From positions 27,058,367 through 27,122,366 of the forward strand of contig NC_092525.1 in NCBI RefSeq assembly GCF_037038585.1: a stretch of 64,000 nucleotides of DNA. Direction: 5' to 3'. The notes under the pieces are model-generated. The model was not told where the DNA came from, did no database searches, and worked only from the letters and a program-made list of their open reading frames with translations. Position 1 is the stretch's first letter, and each line of letters begins with the position of its first letter. Below, piece by piece: positions 24,486 to 55,400 of the stretch. This DNA is from Patagioenas fasciata. Its lineage: Eukaryota; Chordata; Aves; Columbiformes; Columbidae. The position numbers and the translations under genes were made by a program.

Positions 24486-27400
24486 GTGAGTGTCGGAGGG
24501 CGGGGGGCCGCGCCGCGGAGGGGCCGAGAGCGGCCGGTGGGGAGGGGGAGGGGGAGGGGCCGGGGCCGGTACCGGTACCGGGGCGGGCTGACCGCGCGGA
24601 GCGGCGGGGCAGCGGCTGTGGCCGCTCCGCCGTGAGGTGGGCGCTGCCCTGCGGCCTCACCGACCCTGGGGCCCCCTTGGCGAGAAGCCGCCCACCTCCG
24701 TGCCCCGTCCATGGTGTGCGGGTACGGCCGTGCTGCTCGGGGCCCGACGCCGATCCCCGCCGAGGGGAGCATCACCCCGGCTGCCGGCGCGGCTACGCCC
24801 GGCCACCGCCGTCTCTTTGTTGTGGCGGTGCGGGCGGGCCGGGCCTCAGCCCCCGGCCGGCGAGGGCTGTGCCCGAGGGCTGTGCCCGGGCTGGGGGGCC
24901 GCTTCGCTGGAGCGTCGGCCCCTCTGCGGCCCTGCCCGCCGCTGGTGCCGAGCTGACATTCCCCTAATGCTAATTCTGGCTCGGCGCTGTATAATTAAAC
25001 AGTGCGGTTGTTTAGAGGCCTTTCGCAAGCAGAAGTGGATTTTGTGTGGAATTGCACATGAAGAGAAAAAAAAAAAAAGATAAAAACTTGGATCAACTGC
25101 GGTGTTTTGTTGTGCCAAAATGCATTCGTTTCTGGTCTCTGTAACTTGTTTGGGTTTTTTATTTTTCTGTATCCTATTTTCACTCTAGTGTGGCAGTATT
25201 GCATAGTTTAATGTCACCTTTTTGGCATTCATGATGCAGAATGCTCTGTGTAAAGAGTGTGCATGTTGTAACAGGGACTGATGAATCCGAAGAGCTCTGC
25301 CAGTCACCTCTAAAGCGTGGTGAGATAAGGATTACTGGGGTAGCTCTAAAGCAACAGCTGATCTAAGCAGGGTGAAAAAATGGATTAGAGGGCAAGCCAG
25401 GGGAAAATCTGTGTGAGGAAGAAAAAGCTAGGATATAAGAGAACACTTACTTGCTGTGTGTTGGAGTAGAAAAAGGTTTCAGTCACAGAGTTGAACTGTA
25501 CAAAGTTTGGTGAAGGTTTTCTATTGAAGTCTTAACATGTTCAATGTAGTTCATTTGAAATAACAATTTGTGTGGTTCCTTAGGGTAAATGAGTGTCAGT
25601 GAGTTGCACTAACTGTAGTGAGAACCAATTGCAATTAAAAATGTGACCTTTAGACTTGTTTTTGTAAATTCTTTTGATATAGAATAAGTGGAAGACGAAA
25701 ATGGAGCCGTTAGGTAGTGACCAGGCCCCAAGTCACCCATGGGGTCTGTGTAGGCAGAACTCCAAAGGCCTCTGGACAGGCCCAAGAGTTGTGTGTAAGT
25801 GACTGGGGAATGGATTAAAAGGTGAAATAATTTTATGCAAATCAGACAGCTCTTAAAATATGCATTGCCTTTTCACATGTGTTTTTTTTCTGTGACATAG
25901 CTCACTAAGATGCTGAGAGTATGCATTGCAGCTGTCATTGAAGTCACTGAACCAAGACTTCTAATTAGTCATTGCCTCTCCCTTTGAACATGTCACTGCT
26001 CTCTCAGCATGACCCTTAAAATTTGAACTATTATATTTCTTTCTTGTGTTTCTGAGTAGATTTCATATTCCTCTTCTGGTTTTGCGAATGCATATTATGT
26101 ACTGTTGGCAAGTGATCTATTTCAGATGATAAGTAGCATAGGACTAGCACTTATTTTAGAATTTCACTATTTCTTGTTTTTCAGAATATTAAACCTTGCT
26201 TTAGCTTTCTATCATGTGAATGCATATGCATTTTGAATTTCTTCCAAGGCAAATAACTTTAAGACTATTTAAAATTCACTTACAGTTTATAAAATTTTTC
26301 CTAAAATAGTATATTTGTATGCAAAAGCTTGTATGGTGCTTTGTTTTGTTTTTTAGGAATTGTTTTCTATTCTTACAACACCAAGAGAGGATTCTTGCTG
26401 TTGGCATGTTCTTAGAACATGAGTAAGAACAAAACAGGAGTGAAACCTCTCTGGAAAATTTAGGAGTAGGTAGTTTATATTGGAAAGAGCTTGTTTAAAG
26501 GACATCTTGTCCATTGAAGCTACAGAGAAAAGATGTTTGAAGTTTGTGGCAAGAACTTGTTTGTTTTTTCTTAGTGTAGATTTTCAGGAGGAAAAGAAAT
26601 TTAAATATAGACCTAGGGGAAGATGAGAAGAGGGAGTGAATAGGAGAAAGGAGACAGGTGTGCAAAAGTGCTGTTCTGAAAAGACTGGGTAGGATAAAAA
26701 GGCTGTAGCAAAAACCTGGTTGGTAGAAGGCACCTGAAATATTAAGCTCTGATACTCATTTACTTTCGTTTATACCTCAAGCTAATGCTGTGCTTCAGTC
26801 ATTCTTGAGTATTAGCGCTTGAGCTGATCAGATTGTGACGTTATGTACCATATGTGCTGGCAGAAAGCAATATAATAGGATGGACCAATGATACAGCTTG
26901 AGCTCTAATATTGAGTTTCCCTGCTGTTCTTTGCTTTTTAATTATTATTCTTTTATTTATACACATACACAGAGCACTGAATGTCAGAAAAACTGATATA
27001 TTTCACAGGTGTGATTTGTGAGCCTATGTATATTTGTAATTTCCTGATAGTGTTACTGTGCTGCTTATTATTTTGATAGCATAATGCTTGTGAGAGAAGT
27101 CTGAGCTCATCAGCGTAAAAAATCGCCAATTAAGTGAAAACTTTCTCCAGTAGGTTTGCTGGGTTTTTTAGCTGCTTGTACAATGGGAGTGTTGCTCTGA
27201 CAGCAAATGCACACTGTGTGTTTTCATGATACTGTTAATGTGCAAGCTTATTCGGTGAACTTCAAATCTTCTTCAGAAGTTCAGTATGCAAACTATGTTT
27301 GGATATTATGTTTCTCTTAGCAGGACCCCAAAAGTGCTGTTACAAGTCTCATATCAAACATGAAGGGTGTTAATAATCCTTTATCCTAATCTATATGGGA

Positions 27401-27906
27401 AATATAAAGTAAATGAAGTGTTAAAATTGGCACAGGCTTTATGTTCAGACAAACCTGTTTTTTAAAACTACTGTGGAAAATGGAAGACACCTTCTTGCAG
27501 ATGCTTGATTTTACTTAATGTAGTTGTACTCTTAAACAAAGTACTGTTAAATTTTCCATCAATAGAATAAATAAATAATTGAAGACACTCATTAAACTAT
27601 CTATGTAGCATGGCTTCCTGCTTACATTTGAGTCCAGCAGATCCAGTTGAAGAAGGCTGGACTAGGTGTTCCTTTCTTCAAAGGGAGTCTCACTCTTTCT
27701 TCTAGTAGTTTTGTGGTGGTGAGTCTCAGTACAGCTTTGCCCAAGTTATACTTTGTCTTTTGGCAAAGAAGTTAATTTAATTTATATAAAAAACACCAGT
27801 GCCATAAAGCATAGTAGAAGAGAAATGCAAATACATTAGGTGAGGCTGGAAATCAAGGTGTCATTGGTGAACTACTGGTTAAATTTGTTTTGTTTTTCCT
27901 TCACTG

Positions 27907-28233
27907 TGTAAGTGTGGGAGATTTAAGGGATTTTCTTAAGGTTGTTGTGTGGATGGGTTTCTGTTAGATAGAGATTTATTTCTGAACTAGACAAAGCAAC
28001 TCCAAGGCCGGCGCGAAGGCTGAAAAACAACACCTGTTATGAGAGTGAGGTAATTCTATAATAACAAGACCTGAACATGGACAATATCCGATCAGCCAAT
28101 GTGTGTTTGGAACGTGGACGCGTGATCAAGAAATAACTGTATATATATGGAGGCTTATCTCTGTAATAAATGGCTTCGCTTGAATTCATATTGAATTGTG
28201 TGGAGTCCATGAGTTTTCGCCCTCGCATGTAAG
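27907..28233 (+). mobile_element. Solo LTR of an endogenous retrovirus with 6-bp target site duplication
   Basis: A 315 bp element (27913-28227) begins TGTGGGAG and ends CCCTCGCA, i.e. TG...CA termini. It is flanked on both sides by the same 6 bp, TGTAAG (27907-27912 and 28228-28233). Inside, in LTR order, are a TATATATAT box (28140-28148) and AATAAA (28165-28170), followed by an R/U5-like segment of about 57 bp. This orientation puts it on the + strand, sense to WDR47. No internal gag, pol or env sequence lies beside it, so it looks like the product of LTR-LTR recombination. A 6-bp duplication fits alpharetrovirus-like or class II elements; the family is not identified. Confidence 0.85.
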
Positions 28234-29726
28234 GGCAGGGCTGAGTTTTTTTCTGGGACTAAAAATCCATATCCAGTTGCCAAAAGGGGAAGTTGAGACA
28301 GTGCTAACATGTAAGGAAAACACATCTTTCTACAAGCTCTGGCTTTGGATGTGTGTGTCTGTCTGATTTCTTTCCTGTAGCAAAGCTTTCTGCAGACCAG
28401 ATTTTTTTTTTCCCTTTGACTTGTCTAGCTGAGAGTGGGTACGTGGTTTCTAGGTGTGTCTTTCGTGAGACCCATCAAAATACTTGGTGATTGGAGTCTT
28501 CTGTGACTAAAATGAGAAATAAACACAGCCATTTTTAAAAAGAAGTTAGGCCATTTCATCTGGCACAATTAGGTCTCTGTTGTTCCAGAAAAAACTATGC
28601 TGCTATAATTGAATGTTTTTCTAGTCAAATATTCTGGCAAAAACTTCCTTGGAAAAAAGCTGGCATAAAACTGAGGAAGATTAAAAACTTGAGGATTTAT
28701 ATGATGTAGTACAAAAAACCCTCTTATTAATGCCTAACATTTTGTATCCCTTCAAGTTCATTAGCATTGGCTTATGATGAACATTAGAAGTTTCGCTAGA
28801 GTATTTATCTCTTCCCCTGTTCTCCAGTAAATAATTAATTTCTTGTTAATACTTTCTGGGTTTCTTACCGGGATTATTCAAACTCATTATATCTGTTATT
28901 TGATTTCTTATTACGATTTTCTGCGCATCTATGCTGATACGAGACAGATAACTAGCTCATTGACTCCATTTTTCCAAGGCCGATACCTGGAGACTGTGTC
29001 ATCTCTTCAGGTTGTCTTGGGAGCTGCATTACCCATACTTGGTTGTCTTTCAGCATCATAGTTGCTATATTTCCACATAAGTAAATGGTTGTGTGAGGGA
29101 TTTAAGAAGTATTTTTCTTTCCTCTTTTGAATCAAAAGTGGGGAGCAGCTAGGGTAACTATAACTTACTGCTGTGGACATCTTGCTCTGTACGGTCACCT
29201 CTCTTTATTCATTTTTCTGATCACTATTATTCTATTGTCTCATCTTGTTCCACGGCCATTCATCACTGAGACTGCCTTCTTCTCTGTTCTCTGGTGCACT
29301 CTTGCTGTCAGTTTAAATCAGGTTAAGACTTTGCTGCTGCCAGAAAGCAGAGCTCTGTCAGTTCCTTGTGTCAGCGTTAGTGCCCTTGTGTCCATGGGTG
29401 CATCCTGTTTAACCTGTGCCCGGATCAGTGGATGTGTTTCCGGCTGACCATGTAGCTCCAGTGCGGGTGCCAGGGAGTGGCTGGGGACATGTGACAGAGT
29501 GTGGAGGGGAGAAGAGGGGCCACCCCTTTCTGCAGTAACATGGGCTTCAACTGAAATTTTCCTGATGTGAAATTGTGCTCTTGTAGCTGCCAGGGTTTTT
29601 TTGAGGAGCTCCTGATGAGGCAGTGCTATGTGGCTTGGCTGTGTTATAGGGTTTCTCCCCACATCCCTGGATAGTTTCCAGCAGATCAGCTTGGGAGCTA
29701 CAGCTGTGAAGTCTTTTTAAGGTTAA

Positions 29727-29747
29727 AAAAAAAAAAAAAAAAAAAGG
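29727..29747 (+). repeat. Poly(A) run, 21 bases
   Basis: An uninterrupted A run in WDR47 intron 1. No retrocopy could be recognised upstream and no flanking duplication was seen, so it is treated as a mononucleotide repeat. Confidence 0.8.
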
Positions 29748-30732
29748 TAGAACAGCTTTTACTTTGTCAGATTTAAGGAACTGTGCAAGGCTAAGCCAGA
29801 AGCAGAATTTATTTTAGGCTTCCTAAGAGAATACATGCTACAGGTTTAATATCCTTGAAGGAATTGTGTTGTGAAGGAGCTGGGATGTGGTATCCATGGG
29901 TGCTTTAAACAAGCTGACTGCCCCAGCCAGGGCCTGGGCCGGTCACTGCCCCAGCTGTGTCTGCCCCCACTCTGCGGGCTGGAGAGCTGCTTGGAACCAC
30001 TTCAGCACATGCGGTGGTGGAAAAGCAAACCCAGTGACAGAAGTGATGGGGGGCTAAGGCAGGGCCAGGAGCCCAGCTGAAACCAGGGGAGAGGGACTGG
30101 CAGTCAGTGGGTAGACTGGCCTAGGCCACCTTGGGTTTGCAGCTTGAGAGTCTTCATAAGGCGTGTAGGCAGAAATAGGTGTCCTGATGAAGGAAGAATG
30201 AAAAGCCTTTGCTGAATTGCCATACATTCAAAAATTGCAAAGAGGAGAGAGAGGACTGAATTTGTAGTGTGCTGTGCTTTTTGTGTGTGTTAGAAACATT
30301 TACGTTTATATGGAAGATCTCTAGATGACATACTAACTTTATGTTAGTTTTTATGCTCTTATGTATGGTTTTATGTTCTTTGAACTTCACCGTTTGCATT
30401 TCAGATGGGAAAATTTTACATATTGCAGACTTGGTAACCACTGTATTTTCACACTGCAGAAGGATTGATTTCTTTCAGATTTGTTTATCAGGGCCCCTAT
30501 ATATGCATAAGACAGAAACAGAAAATATGGAGATGCATTGTTAGGTCTTAGTTCTGGCTTCATAATCAACCTCTTAAAAGCAGTTTCCTGATTTTGTCGA
30601 TGTAATTTTTTGTAATGCTACAATATTCTGTCCGGTAAAACTGTTTTTATTTTTTAGTAGTCAATATTTGTTAACTGCACATAAAAGTATATATTGATCA
30701 TAGCTAAAATTCTGTCTTCTTTTTCCTTTTAG

Positions 30733-49597
<18,865 letters not shown>

Positions 49598-50860
49598 AGT
49601 GCAAACAAGGTGACCTATGCAGCTAAAGCACAGACCTGAGACTATGGAACTGTAAAAACAAAGTAATAATCATTAGGCATTGAGAGAGCAGCAGTTGAGC
49701 AGGAGAGTGTCTTATGAAGAGGAGGGGCACTTGTCACAGATTTTTGTGGTTTCTAGGAGGTCTTGGTGTTTTCAGTATATTCTTTTGCAGTGCTTTCAGT
49801 CTTCCATGTGAACTCATGCTGCTGTGACCTATTGTAGTCTTGTTGCCGAAGTCTATGAGGAGAACTCTTATGTTGTCGATGTGCACTCAAAGTAACATGA
49901 ATGACATGTTTACAGTTTGGTATTAATTGCATTCCTTGGTCTTTGCCTCAATGAGAATTTTATATAGGAACTTAAATTGAACAACACTTTAATTGAGCCT
50001 GTATGTAACCAGTTAGATGCACATAAAAGGCAAATTACTTCCACTGTTTTTCAGATTTGTTATATTCATCACTTCTCAGCAAGAGGTCAAACTTTATAAC
50101 ATCTCCACAATTTCAGCTTTTTTTAGTAATAAATTCTAAACTTTAACGGTGACTAGGCAGTAACCACATCTTGATTATGGTCCATTATATAGTGTGGGGT
50201 TTTTTCTTTCTTTTCATCTAAACTGGGGAAAATGTTGCTGGTTTTACTATGTGACATTGTTTTGAACAAGCTAACATGTTGGAGGGGGAAAAAAGTAAAA
50301 TATTGGTTATTTTTTTTTATGTCCTGTAGAAACATACAATGTTTTACTTTTTGAATGCAACAGAATACCTCTGTGTATAATGTACTGTAGAAAAGAGTGG
50401 ATTGGCAGCAGTTGTCACAGTGAGTTTAATGGCTACCAGTTTTTCAGGTAAAAAGGGATACCATTAATGCTATAATAGAAACCAGCATGGCTTAAAATGC
50501 TATGTCTGCATGATAATTTAAGAGTTGTTTAAATTCCCAGTTCAGAAGCTTATCTGAATTTTATTTCTTGCACTGGTTATGTATGGGGAAATTGCAGTTT
50601 TATTTCTACAAAACTTTAGAATCTAATGTTTATGTATTGTTATATTTTCATATTGTACAGTTCCTTTTACTTTTTAAAATATAAACCTTAACTATTAGGT
50701 TATTTATTTATTTGAACTGCGGTTAAGTTTTTGATTCTCTTGGTTACTAAATTATATGTGCACTGTAGCAAGCATTTTTAACTATTGTATAAAAGTGGAA
50801 GGGTAACTATAGAAGTGTTATCTGTGCTATAATCTCAATAAAGACCTCCAACACCTGCAG
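49598..50860 (+). other. WDR47: WDR47 3' UTR
   Basis: About 1.26 kb of AT-rich sequence from the stop codon to just past AATAAA at 50837-50842. No other AATAAA was seen in it. Confidence 0.8.
50837..50842 (+). terminator. WDR47: WDR47 poly(A) signal AATAAA
   Basis: AATAAA followed by GACCTCCAACACC and then a T/G-rich stretch (TGTTATTTTGAATTCTGGG). This is a typical cleavage context about 1.24 kb after the stop. Confidence 0.8.
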
Positions 50861-51059
50861 CTGTCTCAGCTGTTATTTTGAATTCTGGGTTTATAATTTC
50901 TCAGTGCAACTCTGACTTAAATCTCGTTTTAAATGTCAGTCTATGTCTGAGCCTCTTCTTGTGACTGTGAGCTGTTCTTGTGTTCTTTTGCTTGTATTTA
51001 CTGAATTAAGGCTTTTTCCTATATGTCTGCCTGCAACGGTGAGCAATTAAGAAATAAGG

Positions 51060-52010
51060 AATCCGTGTGCAGGAGGAGGGAGGGGATGCAGGTGCTGGGA
51101 GCTGTTGCTAGTTCCTGCCGCAGATGTGCGTGTTTGGGCGGGGGCCGGACGGGACGTAGCGGGCGGTGTGCGCGCCGGGGCGGTGCCGTTGCTGCTGCCG
51201 GGCTACGCCTTGTTTATCTCTCGGCCGACTCGTGCACCCGCTGCCTGTCCCGCCCGTGTCGCAGCCGCAGCGGCCCCGCCCTCAACAGCGGCCTCGGGGC
51301 AGGGCCCGCCGGCGCGTGCCCGCAGCGCCTCCCGCCCCTGAGGGCCGGAGCCGCGCGCGGGGCCGCTCCTCAGCCGCCGCTTCGCCGCGCGCCCTGAGCG
51401 GCCAGAGCGGCTTCCTCGGGGCGGTGCCGGGTCGGCCGCGGCAGCGCCGCCGTGAGGGGCTGGGAGTAGCGCGGCGACCCTCCCCGGCGATAGGGGCCTG
51501 GCGATGCGGGGCGGCCCCGGGCCGGCCAGACGCGCCGAGGCCGTGTGCGGCCCCTCAGGTACCGGAGCGGGCTGAGAGCGGCAGGGCGGGCGGCGGCGCG
51601 GTGTGGGAGAGCCGCTGACTGCAGCCCGGGTGTCCGGGCCCGGCCTGCGCCATGTCTTGGCCCTTGTGCTCCAAACGCGGTGACCTGGCGCGGGGGAGCG
51701 GCGGAAGCGGGGAAGGGGCCGGGAGGCCGCGGTTCTCTCAGCGTTGTTGGTCGCGGCTGAGGGAAACACGGCGAGAGCGAAGCGAGGAGCAGCGTGCGGG
51801 CTTTGCTGTTTTACAGCCGTTTCAGCGCTGGCGACGTGCGGCCTCTAGCGTCGTACGGTGCCCCGGGCCGGGCTATGCGGGGCTGCGGCTCGGGCGGAGG
51901 GAACCGGGCGGCCGGGCCTCTGCGAGCAGCGCCGGTCACGCTGGCCTGGCTGCCCCGGGCGAGGCGGGAACGGCCTGACGGGCCCTGCAAGGCTTGCCGC
52001 GGAAAGCGGT
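51060..52010 (+). promoter_or_regulatory. CLCC1: CpG island promoter of CLCC1
   Basis: A CpG-dense block starting only about 200 bp after the WDR47 poly(A) site and ending about 300 bp before the CLCC1 start codon. No TATA box is evident. Long open frames here on both strands are compositional and are not called as genes. Confidence 0.82.
51400..51558 (+). other. CLCC1: CLCC1 non-coding exon 1 (tentative)
   Basis: CCCCTCAG|GTACCG gives a plausible donor at 51559, which could splice to the acceptor at 52317. The 5' end is arbitrary, and other donors in the island cannot be excluded. Confidence 0.35.
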
Positions 52011-52326
52011 GTGGTGATGTGTGCGAGATCCGTGTTCAAAGCCAGGCCTGTGCTGTTTGTTACCGTGTTTAGCAACGTCGATTTCTACAGCTGCTGGTCA
52101 TGACAGCCAGTCATACAATACGGTTTCAGTGTTGCTTATAATTGCTAGTGTTTTTTTTGGGGAAAAAATGATACAAGTAAAGTTTAATCTGTTCAATGGA
52201 GAACTGAGTTTTTAAACAACTCTGGAGAATACTTTTTCATGTTTTAAGATTGTTTCAGTTTTTTTGTACAGAGTGTTACATGCTGAACTAAATGTCTGAA
52301 TTTCTTGTTATGTCTAGTGATACAGG

Positions 52327-52458
52327 ATGCTGTTTCCTTTGGTGTTGTATGCAATTGTGCTAATAGGGAGCGGTAAAGTTCAAGATGATGAATGGATTGA
52401 CCCCACGGATATGCTCAATTACGATGCAGCATCAGGAACAATGAGAAGACCTTACAAG
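52327..52458 (+). CDS. CLCC1: CLCC1 coding exon 1 (signal peptide)
   Basis: Exon starts about 52318 after GTCTAG; ATG at 52327. Encodes the signal peptide and [20 protein letters not shown]. Donor at 52459 (AAG|GTAGAA). A second GT in the same frame at 52474 would add VEKEK. Confidence 0.93.
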
Positions 52459-55400
52459 GTAGAAAAAGAAAAGGTGCATGAATACGTATCTCTCCCAAAT
52501 AGTCCTTCAGCCACGTGTGGTTGAAAGATCATCCTTAAATTGTGAAATTAGAATATAATAGAATTGCTGCCTTTTTAAGGTCTTACAAGGTTATATCTGA
52601 GTCTATACACAGAAAAATGTTTTGTGTCCGTTGTTAAAATTGCAAGAAAAAAATGGCAATCTGTGTTATAGTAAATAATTAGCTCAGGGCCTTTTAATGA
52701 CCAGTTTCCATTGCACACTGATGAAGTCAGAGGAAACACACTTTTTGCTTTTTCATAGGTAGTGGTTGATGATTTATGCAGGTTGTGGCTCCACAAGTCA
52801 TTTCTTTGAGAAGCACTGGGTTAAACAGCTCTTGCTAGTTTCTGAAGTATAGTGTTAAATATCTTGAAAATTAAGTTCCTAGTGGGATAGAATTTGGGGG
52901 ATTTAGGCTTAATGATCCGCAGTAATATGGGAATAAACCCCATTGATTGTGTGAGAGTATTAATGAAAGTCAAAGGTATTTTGTAATGCTGGACATGAGA
53001 GCTTTCAGAAGGAAGATCAGAGTAGGAGTTGAGTGCTGTACTGTTAATAATTAATGAACATTGAGGAGAAAATTAAATATGAAAAGCTAGTTTTAACAAG
53101 GTGACTCTATTGTTCTCTAGGAGGGGTGGACTCTACATATATCCTGAGATGTGTAGTATTTATCCAGTACACATGACACTGTAAAATGTGATTAGTTATA
53201 TGGGCACCCTTGATGTTTTTCATTCTTCAGCTTTCAAGTGTTGCAGTCTTGAATAATACTGTTTTAATGCTTCACAACATAATCTTATGAAGCTTAAAAA
53301 ATGCAAACTGCATTATTTTTCTTCACAGAGTTCCTCAGCCTCCGCTTGCCCTAGGACCACCTGGTAGTCATTAGAATCCCTAAAATTCAGCAGCAAGCTT
53401 TGAAGTCTTTAAACTTGGTGCCCTACTGCTTTGGATTTTATTAAAAATATATGCTAGGAGTTTTACTGTTGTCTCCCACAAAAATAGAACTGCATCTTAA
53501 AGGAGAAGAGTGACTGCTTTGGGTTAGGTTAGTCAGTCTGTCCAGGATTTCCTTTCTGCTCTGCAACAAGAGGTTTTGGCAGGCAGGCTGTGTGGGCTAG
53601 CCAGTCCTCAAAACTTCATCTCAGCAGGAGGTCACTGATTTGTGTCATGTTGCATTTCTTTTGGAGACTTTCCTCAGTGTGCATACTTGGTTGTGTAGAA
53701 GCAGCACTGTTAAAACTAAGTCTGAGCAGTTAACATAAAAAAAAAAATGATGTTTTGGAGTGAAGAGGGAATAGGAAAGGAAAGGCATGCAGCCCTCAAT
53801 GAGGTTTTGCGTTTACTTTCAGTCTGGCTGGCTACGTGGCCAGCTGGACTGGGAATTGGTCTGGCTGAATGCTGCCCCCTCGCTTGCTGGGTCAGTTTTT
53901 AGCCAGGGGGATTATCTAATCTGATGCACTGCCTGGCTCACCAGCACTCAGAGGAGGGGAAAGGGCAGCTGGAGGGGGACAGAGCAAGATGTCACCTTTT
54001 GAAGGCAGCATGCATTTAGATAAAGCAACTGTTTGTTTGGAGCCTAAAATAACAGCAGAGGTGCAGCTGGAATATTGTTTAGAGAGTATTAGCAGCAAAG
54101 AGCCATGCTCAGTTTTTAGCTCCTTTGCTTCTTTTAAAGTGCTCTGACTGTAGAAGTGTGACATGGCATATTGATAAAATTCTTTGATTCTAAAAATATG
54201 TGTTTTTCTTATGTAATTTTAGGCAAACTACCATGACTCTGAGGATAAAACTGTGGATACAGTCAGTACTGAAATCTTACCGAGTTGTTCCAGGGAAGTA
54301 GATTCCTTGCAACAGAAGGTTTGTTGTGAACTTCAGAATGTTTTCCAGCCTAGTTTGTACTTTGTGATTATGCCTGTCTGGACAGTAAAGAAGGGGTGAA
54401 TTGCTGCCATAATTTGTGAGACGATGCATTATTTAGGGGGAACCTCTTTATTCAGAGGAGAGGCTGGAAGTGGTTTGAACTCAATTCCATGTTACTTCTC
54501 TCTCTACCAAGGTCTATTTCCTACAATGTTTTATAGTGTAACAGAAATTGATGGGAGCTGCGTGTTTCTGCCCAGTGTCAACAGTTTAAACCTGGTGTTG
54601 GGATGTTATCACTGTGCTGGCCAAAGCTTAGAAACCTGACATTTCGTTTTCACATTGTTCATTTCTGTTGGATTTTAAGGGGTGGGTTGTGGGTATAGAG
54701 AGCACATCCGTGGCTGACTGTAATATGCAGTGCTGCAGCTCTCGGGAGCCACTGTGAAACCTCCAGGCTGCCACTGCTTCTGAGATCAGGAGGATGCGCT
54801 GATGTTTGTGTAGCTACTGAGGCTCTCACTTCCCTCAGCCATTTGGAGACCACATGGGATATGTAGTTTTAATGTTTTTGTTATGTAGTATTTTTTGCAG
54901 TTTTCTTCATTTTTCTGATGTAAACTTAATATTTAAGGAGATCTAGATTTTTAGGTTTTCCTAGTCTTCCTGAGGGTAGCATTCAAACCATATTATGAGC
55001 AGGTCTGAAATTTCTGGTACTGGCCAGTCCCATAACAAGTAGTGTCTTCAGCAACTGCATATGCTTTTTATCTGGTGTACGAATCATGGGATTGTTGCTA
55101 AACTAAAGAAATGTGCCTCTGTTAATCCTGAGTTTTGTGTGTTGGCAGGGTTTTTTTTTTCTCTCCTGTGAACAAGCTGGTAGGAACAAGAAGTGAATCA
55201 AAGTATCTTTCCATTGCAGATTGCAGATTGTGAGAAGCAGCATGCCAAATCACATGAAAGCCGCAGCTTTTATATTTTTAAGCGATACTTGAATAAGATC
55301 TTAAATGAAGCTGGAAAACTTGGCCTTGTAAGTATTTGAACAGTCATTAAAAATTGATTAGAATTCACATTACTACTTTATGTGCTTTTCATGGTTATCA

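Larger units (their letters stand above)
23600..24960 (+). promoter_or_regulatory. WDR47: CpG island promoter of WDR47
   Basis: A dense CpG, GC-rich block abruptly replacing AT-rich flanks, with no TATA box seen. It carries an 11-bp-unit GGGCAGGCAGC tandem repeat (24333-24363), a GCCGCCATCTT box at 24434-24444 (the reverse complement of the YY1 consensus), a G-tract cluster (24538-24565) and a 16-bp palindrome (24566-24581). The YY1 box lies just upstream of the first donor and probably marks the start region. Long open frames on both strands here are a by-product of low stop-codon density. Confidence 0.85.
24486..30732 (+). other. WDR47: WDR47 intron 1: contents
   Basis: A 6.2 kb intron, the longest in the gene. 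Its first 480 bp are still CpG-rich. It contains a solo LTR (27913-28227) and a run of 21 A at 29727-29747. A GC-richer patch lies near 29920-30110 with nothing recognisable in it. The rest is AT-rich unique-looking sequence. Confidence 0.7.

Noticed and set aside
23613-25118. Long open frames on both strands in the WDR47 CpG island, up to 356 codons.
   Set aside because: Very GC-rich DNA has few stop codons. The frames overlap in all phases, have Pro/Arg/Ala/Gly-rich composition, and match no family.
29127-29747. Possible retrocopy ending in the 21-A run in WDR47 intron 1.
   Set aside because: No recognisable protein or gene upstream, no target duplication, and the short open frames disagree in phase.
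51023-52103. Overlapping open frames in the CLCC1 CpG island, up to 188 codons.
   Set aside because: Same compositional artefact; the region is better explained as promoter and 5' UTR.
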